DNA of 64,000 bases from GCA-2731375 sp002731375 (GCA_030752605.1 JASMDX010000017.1:43736-107735), one strand, 5' to 3'. Shown: positions 50,843-60,020, counted from the first letter of the stretch. Program-made: numbers and translations. Notes: generated from the letters alone by a model not told the origin.

Positions 50843-51744
50843 TATTCAAATCCTTCCGTGGCGCCGACGGCGGCGCTGGCTCGGACCCACCAATCCGTTC
50901 GTCTCCCGCGCAGTATTTTCGCGGCGGCTTCGGCTTTTGCCAAATCGTCGAATAGCGCGAAACATGTCGCGCCCGAGCCTGACATTCGTGCCAGACGGCA
51001 GTCGGGCAGATTTTCCAAGGCTATTATGACCTCGCTGATAACGGGGGCAAGGTAGCGGGCCGCTGGTTCCAAATCGTTGCGGCGCAGGTTCAGCGACTGG
51101 GCCATGTCCCGGCTCCGGCCCGGCTTTTCCAGCCACGGCTGGCTGGGCTTGAAAGGGTGTTTCACCTGCTTAAACACAGCCGCTGTCGAGAGCGTCTGCA
51201 TGGGATTGACCAGAACCAGTGCAAAGGGCGGTAACGGCGGCGCGGGCATGACATCGTGGCCGATGCCGGTCATCAGGCTGGGCCGGGCACTCAGGCACAC
51301 GGGCACGTCGGCGCCTAGGCCAGCCGCCAGATCAAGTAATGCCCTATTATCCATGGGCAAATGCCACAATGCCCGTAGTGCCAACAGTGTCGCCGCCGCA
51401 TCCGCCGAACCGCCGCCCAGGCCTGCTGCGACCGGCAAGAATTTGTATAGTCTTATGTTGGCCCGGGCCTCAACCCCTGCTGCCGTGGCCAATGCTGTTG
51501 CCGCTTGCCATACCAAGTTGGTTTCATCCGCCGGCAGTCCGGGTGCAAAGGGACCGTCAATGTCGAGCCGCAACCCATCACAGATCCCGACCTCGATTTC
51601 ATCGCCAATGTCGGCAAAGACGACGAGGCTATCCAGGCAGTGATAGCCGTCGGCCTGCCGTCCGGTAATATGGAGGTATAGGTTTATCTTGGCGCGCGCC
51701 CGCCATGATCTAGCCTCTGCCGATGCTGTTCGTGGTTCAGCCAC
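50842..51744 (-). CDS. ispE: 4-diphosphocytidyl-2-C-methyl-D-erythritol kinase
   Basis: GHMP kinase of the non-mevalonate isoprenoid pathway, 300 residues; it phosphorylates CDP-methylerythritol. ARAKINLYLHITGRQADGYH is the typical start, the ATP-binding GHMP motif is PVAAGLGGGSADAAATL, and motif 3 is MSGSGATCFALF. No ATG fits the start; GTG 51744, which overlaps the stop of the TPR gene by eight bases, is best. Convergence of overlaps (TPR-ispE-hydrolase) indicates one transcript. Confidence 0.95.
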   Translation of the reverse strand: MAEPRTASAEARSWRARAKINLYLHITGRQADGYHCLDSLVVFADIGDEIEVGICDGLRLDIDGPFAPGLPADETNLVWQAATALATAAGVEARANIRLYKFLPVAAGLGGGSADAAATLLALRALWHLPMDNRALLDLAAGLGADVPVCLSARPSLMTGIGHDVMPAPPLPPFALVLVNPMQTLSTAAVFKQVKHPFKPSQPWLEKPGRSRDMAQSLNLRRNDLEPAARYLAPVISEVIIALENLPDCRLARMSGSGATCFALFDDLAKAEAAAKILRGRRTDWWVRASAAVGATEGFE

Positions 51745-53560
51745 CGTTTCCGCTTTTTCCGCCTGTATTTTGGCGAATCGGCTCGGGCGGGCCAAGTCCA
51801 TCGCGCTGTTTAGCCTGAATGATGGGGATCAGCTTTTCCTCGGCGCCAAGGTCGATGGCATGGCTCCACTGAAAACGGGCCTCCAGTTTTCGGCCGGCCC
51901 GCCAATAGGCATCGCCCAGATGATCATTGATGATTGGATCCTGGGGCCGCAATTCCACCGCCCGCTCCAAATGCTGCACGGCCTTTCCGTATTCGCCGAG
52001 GCGAAAAAAGGCCCACCCCAGGCTATCAACCACATAGCCGTCATTAGGCCGTTTCGAAACAGCTCTTTCAATCATCTTGCGGGCCCGCTCCAGATTTATG
52101 CCCTGATCGATCCAGGAATAGCCCAGATAATTCAGAATGCTGGCTTCTTCGGGCCGAAAATCCAAAGCCTGCAGGAAATCAGCTTCTGCCGCCTTCCATT
52201 GCTTCGATCGTTCCAACGCGATGCCGCGCTCATACAGCAGAATCCAATGACGGTCCTTCAGGGCTCCCAGCCGTGCTAGAACTTCGCCATAGGCCGCGAC
52301 GGCTTCCTCGAAGCGCTCTTGAGACCGCAGAATCCGGGCTGCCGTGATCAGGGCCGAGGTATCCTTGGGCCTTTCCTTGGCCATGCCGCGCAACAGGCTG
52401 ACGGTTTCATCTATACGGTCCAGGCTTTTCATGTTGGCGGCTGTACGGATGCGGGCATTCCAATGAAATGGTGATTTCTTGGGCACCTGTTCATAGACGG
52501 TGATGGCTTCTTCAAAACGCTCCACGCTTTCCAGAACCTCGGCCAGCAGCATGCGCGCCGAGACCAGGTCCGGGCGCAGAAACAAAGCCAGATGCGCATA
52601 GATGCGGGCCGTCTCCCCACCCCGGGAGCTGGCAATGGCGAAACCTGCCGATAAAAAAGCCTCGGCCACGCCATCCGCGACCGATGTCATCGGGGGCCAG
52701 AGTATACCGCCCTTGCGCAATTGGTCCCGCGCCCGGCCGATTACCGGATTGGACGGCAGCCGTTTCAGAAAGTCATCGAACAACGCCAGTGCCTCGTCCT
52801 CGCGGCCGCTACGGCTCAAGAAGCCGCCATAATTCAGGGTTACTCGGGTAACGCGGCGGGCCTCGCTTTTCAAAGTTTCCTCGAAAGCCACCGCCGCGGC
52901 TGCCTCGTGGCCCGCGAAGTCACTAATCAGGGCGGTGTGATAGCTGCGAAACGGCGTGAATGCGGCGCGGCTGCGCAGTGCTCCGATGGATTTGATCGCG
53001 CTGTCGTATTGGTTGTCGCCGGCATCGACCCAGGCCAGCAACATCGGCTGCAATAGCGCCATGTAACTTTTGCGGGATGACTTTTTCAGATGCCGCCGGG
53101 CAGATTCAAAATTGCTTGATTGAATGGCATTTACCGCCAAGACCAGGTGCGCCATGGCGGTGTCGCTTTTCTGGGCGACCCTGCGTTCCGCCAATTCGAG
53201 CGCCCGCTGCATGCGCCCCTCGGCCAGCATCAAAAGCATTGTCCGATGCAACAAGGCCTGGTTGTTGGGCGAGGCGGCGAGGGCGATGTCGTAATAGTCC
53301 GCCGCGAGGCTGGAATCCATCCGATCGCTGGCCACACGGGCCGATAAATAATGTCCCAGCGGCGACGGCTTTGGCTGTACCGCCATGCTCGTGACCTTGC
53401 CGCCGGTGTCATTCTCGGGTGCGGCCCTGGTGCAGCCTGACAGTACCGGCAGCGCCACCGTCGTTAGCACTGTCGCCGCTACTAGCAAGACTGACGAGTT
53501 CTTTATGACGGGCGCAAGCGGGCGATATATTAGGCTACATATTTGGATAGTTTGGTCCAC
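51737..53560 (-). CDS. TPR-repeat lipoprotein
   Basis: A 607-residue protein. A lipoprotein signal (SSVLLVAATVLTTVALPVLS then Cys) is followed by about a dozen tetratricopeptide repeats, for example SSLAADYYDIALAASPNNQA and RMIERAVSKRPNDGYVVDSL, with LGWAFFRLGEYGKAVQHLER. Such proteins scaffold envelope complexes. I chose GTG 53560 because GGAGGG lies six bases upstream; it overlaps the ETF-QO 3' end by 26 nt. The TPR gene between etfD and ispE is a recurrent arrangement in alphaproteobacteria as I recall. Binding partner unknown. Confidence 0.85.
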   Translation of the reverse strand: MDQTIQICSLIYRPLAPVIKNSSVLLVAATVLTTVALPVLSGCTRAAPENDTGGKVTSMAVQPKPSPLGHYLSARVASDRMDSSLAADYYDIALAASPNNQALLHRTMLLMLAEGRMQRALELAERRVAQKSDTAMAHLVLAVNAIQSSNFESARRHLKKSSRKSYMALLQPMLLAWVDAGDNQYDSAIKSIGALRSRAAFTPFRSYHTALISDFAGHEAAAAVAFEETLKSEARRVTRVTLNYGGFLSRSGREDEALALFDDFLKRLPSNPVIGRARDQLRKGGILWPPMTSVADGVAEAFLSAGFAIASSRGGETARIYAHLALFLRPDLVSARMLLAEVLESVERFEEAITVYEQVPKKSPFHWNARIRTAANMKSLDRIDETVSLLRGMAKERPKDTSALITAARILRSQERFEEAVAAYGEVLARLGALKDRHWILLYERGIALERSKQWKAAEADFLQALDFRPEEASILNYLGYSWIDQGINLERARKMIERAVSKRPNDGYVVDSLGWAFFRLGEYGKAVQHLERAVELRPQDPIINDHLGDAYWRAGRKLEARFQWSHAIDLGAEEKLIPIIQAKQRDGLGPPEPIRQNTGGKSGNGG

Positions 53561-55199
53561 CCGTTCCCTCCGGCACCGTCCAGGTAATATTTTGCGTCGG
53601 GTCCTTGATATCACAGGTTTTGCAATGCAGGCAGTTCTGGGCACTGATTGTCAGCTGAGGATTACCGCTATCGTCGTCGGTTACGATTTCATAGACGCCG
53701 GCGGGACAAAAGCGCTGCTCGGGCGCATCATAAAGCGCCAAATTATGTTCCACGGGCACTTTCTGATCGCTCAATTGCAGGTGAACCGGCTGATCCTCTT
53801 CATGATTCGTATTGGAAATGAAGACGGAGGACAATTTATCAAAACTGTAGACGCCATCAGGCTTCGGATAATCAATTGCCTTGCATTGCTCCTTCGGCTT
53901 CAGACTTTTGTGGTCTTCGTGCGGATGATCAAAGGTCCAGCCCACGTTGCCGCCAAAGAATTGATCGACCCCAGCATACAGGGTGCCGCCGATCAGGCCC
54001 CACTTGGCGAAGGCCGGGCGGAAATTCCGGGCCGCCGTCAATTCCTTCCAGACCCAGGATTCGCGCACTGTGGCAGGATAATCCTCCAACACCGCCACCG
54101 GCATCGCCTCGCCGGCGGCATTAGCCGCCTGGATCGCTTCGAAGGCCGCTTCCGCCGCCAGCATGCCGGTCTTGATGGCATTGTGGCTGCCTTTGATCTT
54201 GGGCACGTTCAGGAACCCGGCGCTGCAGCCGATCAGGGCACCACCGGGAAAGACCAGGCCAGGGATGGATTGCAGGCCGCCCTCGTTCAGGGCGCGGGCA
54301 CCATAGGCGACGCGTTTGCCGCCCTCGAGATGCTTGGCGATGTCGGGATGCGTCTTATAACGCTGGAATTCGTCGAACGGCGAAAGATAGGGATTTTGGT
54401 AGTCCAGGCCGATGACGAAACCAATAGCCACCTGATTGTTTTCCAGATGATACAGGAACGAGCCACCGTATGTGGCATTGTCCATGGGCCAGCCGGCGGA
54501 ATGCAGAACTAGGCCTTCCTGGTGCACCTCGTCGGGCACCTCCCAAAGCTCCTTCAGACCGATGCCATAGGTCTGTGGCTGACAATCGTTGGTCAGATCA
54601 AAACGTTTTAGCAGTTGTTGCGACAACGAGCCCCGGCAGCCTTCGCCCATCAATGTATATTTGGCATGTAGTTCCATGCCTGCCTCGAAGGCCGGTTTTT
54701 GCTCGCCCTGGGCATCGATACCCATGACCCCGGTGACTACGCCTTTGACCCGTCCGTCGTCATGGAACAACAATTCGGAGGCGGCGAAGCCCGGAAAAAT
54801 CTCAACGCCCATGGCCTCCGCCTGCTCCGCCATCCAGCGGGCGACATTGCCGAGGGAGACGATGTAGTTGCCATGGTTATGGGCCGCCTTGGGCAGCATG
54901 AAGTTTGGCAACGGGATCGAATTGACCTCCGTTAGGAACATGAACTTTTCTTTTGTTACCGGAGTATTCAGGGGCGCGCGGCGTTCGGCCCAATCTGGGA
55001 TCAATTCATCTAGCCCGATGGGCTCCATGACCGCGCCGGAAAGGATATGGGCACCTACCTCGGAACCCTTCTCCAATACGCAAACCGCAAGCTCAGTGCC
55101 GGCCGCCTCGGCCATCTGCATCAGGCGAATGGCCGCCGACAACCCCGCCGGACCCGCGCCAATGATCAGCACATCCACTTCCATTGATTCGCGTTCCAT
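53535..55199 (-). CDS. etfD: electron-transfer flavoprotein-ubiquinone oxidoreductase
   Basis: A 554-residue membrane-associated flavoprotein that passes electrons from ETF to ubiquinone. The FAD-binding motif at the start is DVLIIGAGPAGLSAAIRL. The ubiquinone-binding and helical membrane regions lie in the middle. The 4Fe-4S ferredoxin-like C-terminus has CPAGVYEIV and NCLHCKTCDIKDPTQN. It is the electron sink for the acyl-CoA dehydrogenases encoded at 14.3, 19.8 and 36.6 kb. It heads the minus-strand operon that continues with the TPR lipoprotein gene and ispE. Confidence 0.96.
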   Translation of the reverse strand: MERESMEVDVLIIGAGPAGLSAAIRLMQMAEAAGTELAVCVLEKGSEVGAHILSGAVMEPIGLDELIPDWAERRAPLNTPVTKEKFMFLTEVNSIPLPNFMLPKAAHNHGNYIVSLGNVARWMAEQAEAMGVEIFPGFAASELLFHDDGRVKGVVTGVMGIDAQGEQKPAFEAGMELHAKYTLMGEGCRGSLSQQLLKRFDLTNDCQPQTYGIGLKELWEVPDEVHQEGLVLHSAGWPMDNATYGGSFLYHLENNQVAIGFVIGLDYQNPYLSPFDEFQRYKTHPDIAKHLEGGKRVAYGARALNEGGLQSIPGLVFPGGALIGCSAGFLNVPKIKGSHNAIKTGMLAAEAAFEAIQAANAAGEAMPVAVLEDYPATVRESWVWKELTAARNFRPAFAKWGLIGGTLYAGVDQFFGGNVGWTFDHPHEDHKSLKPKEQCKAIDYPKPDGVYSFDKLSSVFISNTNHEEDQPVHLQLSDQKVPVEHNLALYDAPEQRFCPAGVYEIVTDDDSGNPQLTISAQNCLHCKTCDIKDPTQNITWTVPEGTGGPNYPNM

Positions 55200-55352
55200 G
55201 GCGCTTGTCCTTACCTAGAATTCCACTTACCAAGATCTAATAGATTGTTTCTTCCGTTATGCCGCCGAACCAACGCCTGGGTCAATGCCTGCAATGGGCC
55301 GTCATGACGCTTCATGCTTTTTCGCGGCCCCAAGGCATGTTAAATTGCCGTC

Positions 55353-56180
55353 ATGGAGCATACAGCCAATCATCTGGCAGCACTGAACTTCTATATTGAC
55401 GGCGGCGTGGACGAGGTTATCGGCAGCAAGCCCGTTGACCGCTTCGCCGAGAGCAAGGCCGTGCCGGCCGAGGCTGCGCGGACTTCCGTTATGGCGCCTG
55501 CAGGCCCGCCGGTTTCCTCGCAACCATCTTCACAGTCATCTTCTCGGCCATCCGGTCAAGCACAGACGGAAGCGGAAGCCTCCGCCCGCACCCTGGCGGC
55601 TGGCGCCAGTGATCTGGCAACTCTGCGTGAGGTTATGATGGGCTTTGACCTTTGCCCTCTGAAAAAGACCGCCGCCAACACGGTATTTGGTGCGGGCAAT
55701 CCTGCGGCCAGGGTGATGTTGATCGGCGAAGCCCCCGGTGCTGACGAGGACCGCCAGGGCAAACCATTCGTCGGGGTTTCGGGTCAATTGCTCGACCGCA
55801 TGCTGGCTTCCATTGGACTGGACAGAAGCAGCGTATATATCACCAACATGCTGGCCTGGCGGCCGCCGGGCAATCGCAAGCCAACCCTGGAAGAGACCAC
55901 CATGTGCCTGCCCTTCATTCGCCGGCATATTGAGCTGGTGGCGCCAAAAATTCTGGTCTTTGTTGGCGGCACCTCCGCCACTACTTTGCTGGAACGCCGC
56001 GACGGCATCACGCGTATGCGCGGGCGTTGGTTTGAGTATCCTTCCAATGGCGATCAGCCGATGACCATCGCCGCCATGCCGATTTTTCATCCGGCCTATC
56101 TACTGCGCAACCCAAGCCTGAAACGGCAGGCCTGGATCGACCTTCTGGCTATCAAGGCGCGGCTACAAGTTATGGCTTGA
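55353..56180 (+). CDS. uracil-DNA glycosylase, family 4-like, lacking two cluster cysteines
   Basis: A 275-residue DNA repair protein. Motif 1 is MLIGEAPGADEDRQG, and the conserved stretch GKPFVGVSGQLLDRML and the C-terminal motif HPAYLLRNPSLKRQAW are typical. Family 4 enzymes hold a 4Fe-4S cluster with four cysteines; here only two remain, in FDLCPLKK and TTMCLPF. The other two positions carry Phe and Trp (LAWRPPGNRKP). This may be a cluster-free subgroup. The N-terminal 90 residues are a low-complexity linker (Ser/Gln-rich). It is divergent from etfD. Confidence 0.85.
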   Translation: MEHTANHLAALNFYIDGGVDEVIGSKPVDRFAESKAVPAEAARTSVMAPAGPPVSSQPSSQSSSRPSGQAQTEAEASARTLAAGASDLATLREVMMGFDLCPLKKTAANTVFGAGNPAARVMLIGEAPGADEDRQGKPFVGVSGQLLDRMLASIGLDRSSVYITNMLAWRPPGNRKPTLEETTMCLPFIRRHIELVAPKILVFVGGTSATTLLERRDGITRMRGRWFEYPSNGDQPMTIAAMPIFHPAYLLRNPSLKRQAWIDLLAIKARLQVMA

Positions 56181-56184
56181 CGAG

Positions 56185-56223
56185 TATATTTAGTGGTTTA
56201 TCTTATCGCAGGCACTAAATATA
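56185..56223. repeat. 11-bp perfect inverted repeat between UDG and transglycosylase genes
   Basis: TATATTTAGTG (56185-56195) and CACTAAATATA (56213-56223) are exact reverse complements around a 17-nt loop. It starts 5 nt after the UDG stop and ends about 50 nt before the transglycosylase start. There is no T tract. It is AT-rich in a GC-rich setting, which suits an operator or a weak bidirectional terminator. Confidence 0.5.
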
Positions 56224-56273
56224 GTAGGCGCCTGACTTGCCGGGCCGGATCCAATGGTCTATTTAGATACCCT

Positions 56274-58163
56274 ATGTCGGAGAGTAAATTCCATATTCGT
56301 CGGCGCGGATGCCGCCGTCTGGCGGAATGCCTGGCTAGGCCTGGGCGGCGCCGAACCTTGGCCGTGGGTGTCTTGGCCACGGGCTTTTTCTGCATTGGAT
56401 TGGTGACGGCTCAGGCCAATCAAACTGGTTCCGGGACAGTGGCGGAGCCGGGGGGGCTGGCGGTTCCGGCCCGCGACGTGGAGCTGCCGAAAATTCTGGG
56501 CCCAGCGGACATCAGGCGCTATCAGCGTATGTTTGTTCTGCAGGAGGGCGGTAAGTGGAAGGCGGCGGATCGTCTGATCAAGACCCTGGACGATGATTTG
56601 CTGCTGGGCCATGTGCTGTTCCAGCGTTATATGCACCCGACGAAATACCGCTCGCGCTATTCCGAACTGAAGGGCTGGCTGGCCCATTATGCCGATCATC
56701 CAGGCGCGGCCCGGGTGCATAAGCTGGCTCTGCGCCGGCGGCCCAAGAATTATCGGGCGCCGCGATCGCCAGTCGGACCACGGAGCGGTCATGGATACGC
56801 TGATCGGCGGCCCGAGCCGCATTACCGTTCGCCACGCAAACGCAATGCCGCCCAGCGTAGGGAGGTACGGCGAATTACATCACAAATACGCCGCAATGTG
56901 CGGCGGGAAATCCTTACGGTGTCGCAGCGATATTTGAACCGCAAGGACGTGGTCAAGTTGCTGGATACGATAGAGCGGGACGCCCTGCTGACCCGCGTCG
57001 CGGCTGGTTGGTTCTATCGTGGCAATGCTACGAAGGCCCTGGCCCTAGCCGGCCCGACGGCTAAGCGTTCGCGGCGTCATATCTCCAATGCCGACTGGAT
57101 CGCCGGCCTGTCCGCCTGGCGTTTGAAACAAGCCGGCTTGGCGGCCCGTCATTTCGATGCACTGGCGCATTCTGCCATTGCCGACGAGTGGAATCGGGCC
57201 GCTGGTGCTTTCTGGGCGGCGCGCGCCTACCTGATGGCTCGTCAGCCGGAGCGGGTCAATCCGATGCTGCAAATGGCGGCGCGGTATCCCAGGACCTTTC
57301 ACGGCCTGATCGCGGCCCGGCAATTGGGTGTCGAGCTGAATTTGCAATGGGCACCGCCGCCGCTGACGCCGCAAGGTTTGATGCAGGTTGACGGCATTGC
57401 CGGCGCCCGCCGCGCCATTGCCTTGGTCCAGGTGGGTCAGTTGCGCCGGGCGGAACGGCAGTTGCGCCGCTGTTATCTGATCAGCGGTGAAGCAAACGGC
57501 CCGGCACTGTTGGCCCTGGCCCACAAGCTGAACTTGCCCGCCATGCAGCTGCGTATGGCCCACGGCGTGCGCGGCAGCGACGACCGGCCCTATGACCAGG
57601 CCCTATTCCCCATGCCGCCCTGGCAGCCGAGCAAGGGATTTGCCATGGACCGAGCGATTTTGTTCGCTTTCATGCGTCAGGAATCAGGTTTTAATGTCCG
57701 TGCCAAAAGCCCCGTCGGCGCGCGTGGCCTGATGCAATTGATGCCGCGGACCGCCTCGTTCGTGGCGGGCGACCGTAGTTTGCGTTGGCGCAATAAGGCA
57801 AAACTGTTCGATCCGGAATTCAATCTGGATCTGGGTCAGAAATATCTCGGCTTTTTGCTAAATGATGATTTGGTCAAGGGGGATATGTTTCGCCTGGCCG
57901 TGGCCTACAACGCGGGCCCAGGTAATTTGAGCAAATGGCTGCGCAAGGCCAAGTTCGACAGCGATCCCTTGCTGTTCGTGGAAAGTATCCCCTGGCGTGA
58001 AAGTCGGCTATTCGTGGAACGGGTAATGACCAATTTCTGGATTTACCGTGAGCGCTTCTCGCAGGACAGCCCGTCCCTGGACGCGGTGGCAACCGGCCAT
58101 TGGCCGATCTATTTCAACCTAGACAATGCAACAAAGGCAGTCGCACTTAATGTCCGGAATTGA
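56274..58163 (+). CDS. slt: soluble lytic murein transglycosylase
   Basis: A 629-residue exported transglycosylase that cleaves peptidoglycan between MurNAc and GlcNAc. An N-terminal hydrophobic segment (TLAVGVLATGFFCIGLVTA) serves as signal. A superhelical alpha domain follows, including VHKLALRRRPKNYRAP. The catalytic SLT domain has the Glu in FAFMRQESGFNVRAKSPVGA, then RGLMQLMPRTA and AYNAGPGNLSKWL. The start is ATG 56274, the nearest to the signal; an upstream GTG adds 27 odd residues. It overlaps moaB by 14 nt. Confidence 0.92.
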   Translation: MSESKFHIRRRGCRRLAECLARPGRRRTLAVGVLATGFFCIGLVTAQANQTGSGTVAEPGGLAVPARDVELPKILGPADIRRYQRMFVLQEGGKWKAADRLIKTLDDDLLLGHVLFQRYMHPTKYRSRYSELKGWLAHYADHPGAARVHKLALRRRPKNYRAPRSPVGPRSGHGYADRRPEPHYRSPRKRNAAQRREVRRITSQIRRNVRREILTVSQRYLNRKDVVKLLDTIERDALLTRVAAGWFYRGNATKALALAGPTAKRSRRHISNADWIAGLSAWRLKQAGLAARHFDALAHSAIADEWNRAAGAFWAARAYLMARQPERVNPMLQMAARYPRTFHGLIAARQLGVELNLQWAPPPLTPQGLMQVDGIAGARRAIALVQVGQLRRAERQLRRCYLISGEANGPALLALAHKLNLPAMQLRMAHGVRGSDDRPYDQALFPMPPWQPSKGFAMDRAILFAFMRQESGFNVRAKSPVGARGLMQLMPRTASFVAGDRSLRWRNKAKLFDPEFNLDLGQKYLGFLLNDDLVKGDMFRLAVAYNAGPGNLSKWLRKAKFDSDPLLFVESIPWRESRLFVERVMTNFWIYRERFSQDSPSLDAVATGHWPIYFNLDNATKAVALNVRN

Positions 58164-58695
58164 CGAGAAGATTACCTTTCGCCCCCTGAACATAGCCATT
58201 CTGACGGTTTCAGACAGCCGCACCATGGCTGAGGACAAATCGGGCGACATCCTTGTGGGCCGACTGAGCGATGCCGGTCACAACCTGGTGGACCGGGCCA
58301 TCGTCAAGGACGACATACCCGCCATCACCACGCAGCTACGAACCTGGATCGAGGACGAGGCGGTGGAAACGGTGATCTCCACGGGCGGTACCGGGGTCAC
58401 GGGACGGGATGTCACGCCGGAAGCCTTTGCCGGGGTCTATGAAAAAGAGATCGCCGGCTTTGGCGAGATATTCCGCCAGATCAGCCTCGATATCATCGGC
58501 ACCTCAGCGATTCAGTCCCGTGCCACGGCGGGCGTGGCGGGCGGCACCTATCTGTTTGCCTTGCCCGGATCACCCGGTGCCTGCCGGGATGGTTGGGACC
58601 ATATCCTCAAGGATCAGCTGGATATCCGCTTTCGCCCCTGTAATTTCGCCGAGATGATGCCCCGCCTGCAGGAGCATGTGAAGGCGAGCGCCTAA
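58150..58695 (+). CDS. moaB: molybdenum cofactor biosynthesis protein B
   Basis: A 181-residue MoaB/Mog-family protein. It contains LNIAILTVSDSRTMAEDKSG, the conserved TGGTGVTGRDVTPEA and the C-terminal LFALPGSPGACRDGWDHILK. It adenylates molybdopterin or inserts molybdenum in MoCo synthesis, a cofactor needed by the molybdenum enzyme at 5.4-8.1 kb. It starts inside the 3' end of slt and its 3' end overlaps the convergent glycosyltransferase-like gene by 89 nt. Confidence 0.93.
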   Translation: MSGIDEKITFRPLNIAILTVSDSRTMAEDKSGDILVGRLSDAGHNLVDRAIVKDDIPAITTQLRTWIEDEAVETVISTGGTGVTGRDVTPEAFAGVYEKEIAGFGEIFRQISLDIIGTSAIQSRATAGVAGGTYLFALPGSPGACRDGWDHILKDQLDIRFRPCNFAEMMPRLQEHVKASA

Positions 58696-59266
58696 GGTAA
58701 GCGCGATAATCCTCCTCCGTATCCACATCCGATAGCGTCTCCAGCAACGCCACCCGTGCATTTGCGGGCAGTTTGGCCAAGGTATCGGCCAGCGTTCGTG
58801 GGCTGGACCAGCGGACGCCGTGAAACAGCCGTGCCGCCCATCGGACATGGCGCAGGCCGACCAGCCAGAAACCGCCGTCATCCGCCGGGCCAAAGACCGC
58901 GTCTGCGCGTTTCAGTGCCTGTAAGGCTTGCGCGATATGCCGCGCTGACAGATCGGGAATGTCGCCGCCCACCAAAATCACCGGGCCGTCGCCGGCCATC
59001 ATGGCGCGAGCCATGCGCCGGCCTAAATTGCCCTGGCCCTGGGGCTGCCGTGCCAGATCGGGAGGCCAGCGCGCCGCACCCTGGTCGGGGCTGACCGCTA
59101 GGACCGTCTGCCAGCGCCGCTCATGACCAAAGCGCCGCCATAACCGGGTTAGCATGGCGTTATAAAAGCGCCAGGCAGCTAGCGAACCGATGCTTGCGCT
59201 GAGACGGGTTTTGACCGCGCCTAGTCGCGGCGCCTTGACGAATAGGATCAGGCGGCCTTGCTTCAT
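58607..59266 (-). CDS. TIGR04282-type glycosyltransferase-like protein
   Basis: A 219-residue protein. GRLILFVKAPRLGAVKTRLS is the start of the TIGR04282 family, with the sugar-nucleotide motif VGGDIPDLSARHIAQAL and the later PADDGGFWLVGL. It is a guanylyltransferase-like fold often labelled arsenosugar biosynthesis. It overlaps the upstream TIGR04283 gene as ATGA, so the two are translated together. The last 30 residues, antisense to moaB, are low-complexity and probably a non-conserved tail. No arsenosugar methylase or ArsS gene is in the window, so the usual label may be misleading. Confidence 0.82.
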   Translation of the reverse strand: MKQGRLILFVKAPRLGAVKTRLSASIGSLAAWRFYNAMLTRLWRRFGHERRWQTVLAVSPDQGAARWPPDLARQPQGQGNLGRRMARAMMAGDGPVILVGGDIPDLSARHIAQALQALKRADAVFGPADDGGFWLVGLRHVRWAARLFHGVRWSSPRTLADTLAKLPANARVALLETLSDVDTEEDYRAYLRRSPSHAPAGGASSRRNYRGESGYPADP

Positions 59267-59943
59267 CCGTATAGCCTCGCCAACAGGCGGGTCGGTAGGC
59301 CGATGAAATACAGACTCAGATAGAATAGATTGCGGACCGGGCGGCGTATGTAGCCGCCTTGTCTGTAACGCCGGGCCGAGGTGATTGCGGCCACTGGTAG
59401 TATGTCCAGGCGGCTCTTGCCGATGCGGCGTACCAGATCCACATCCTCCATCAAGGCCAAGTCGCGGAAGCCGCCAACTTGGCCATAGAAGCGCCGTGAC
59501 AGCAGCAGGCCTTGATCGCCATAAGGCAGGCCGAATTTGGCGCAGCGCCAAGCCACGATGCGCTCCAACCGCTGGCCGCCGGAACTTGGATCATCCAGGG
59601 CGAAGCGAAAGGCCGCCGCCCGACCGGTGTTGCCACCGTCGGCCACGAAAGCTTCCACTGCAAACAGCCATTCCCGTTCCAAAACGGTATCGCCGTGCAG
59701 GAACAACAGCCATTCGCCGCCCGCCGCCACGGCGCCACGCTGCAACTGCCCGCCTCGTCCAGGCGGTCCCTTCAATACTTGGGCGCCGACCTCTTCCGCG
59801 ATTTCCTTCGTGCTGTCGGTGGAGCCGCCGTCACTGATGACGATCTCCTCAATCAGGCCCGATTCCTGGCCTGAGCGAAGCGCCGCCAGCGTGGCGGATA
59901 GACTGGGCGCTGCGTTGAGCGTGGGAATGATGACGGAAATCAT
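59263..59943 (-). CDS. TIGR04283-type family 2 glycosyltransferase
   Basis: A 226-residue GT-A glycosyltransferase. MISVIIPTLNAAPSLSATLA is the start, then EIVISDGGSTDSTKEIAEEV. The metal-binding DxD-like motif is FLHGDTVLE, and EDVDLVRRIGKSR is the acceptor region. Near the C-terminus there is a hydrophobic segment (NLFYLSLYFIGLPTRLLAR), suggesting membrane association. It is coupled by ATGA to the downstream TIGR04282 gene. ATG 59943 is preferred to ATG 59955. Confidence 0.85.
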   Translation of the reverse strand: MISVIIPTLNAAPSLSATLAALRSGQESGLIEEIVISDGGSTDSTKEIAEEVGAQVLKGPPGRGGQLQRGAVAAGGEWLLFLHGDTVLEREWLFAVEAFVADGGNTGRAAAFRFALDDPSSGGQRLERIVAWRCAKFGLPYGDQGLLLSRRFYGQVGGFRDLALMEDVDLVRRIGKSRLDILPVAAITSARRYRQGGYIRRPVRNLFYLSLYFIGLPTRLLARLYG

Positions 59944-60020
59944 GGCGAGCATCATAGCGCATTTTTGTCATCATATAATGTTCTTGATTTGTTCCTAAAA
60001 ATCCATAGAGTCCTCCGGCT

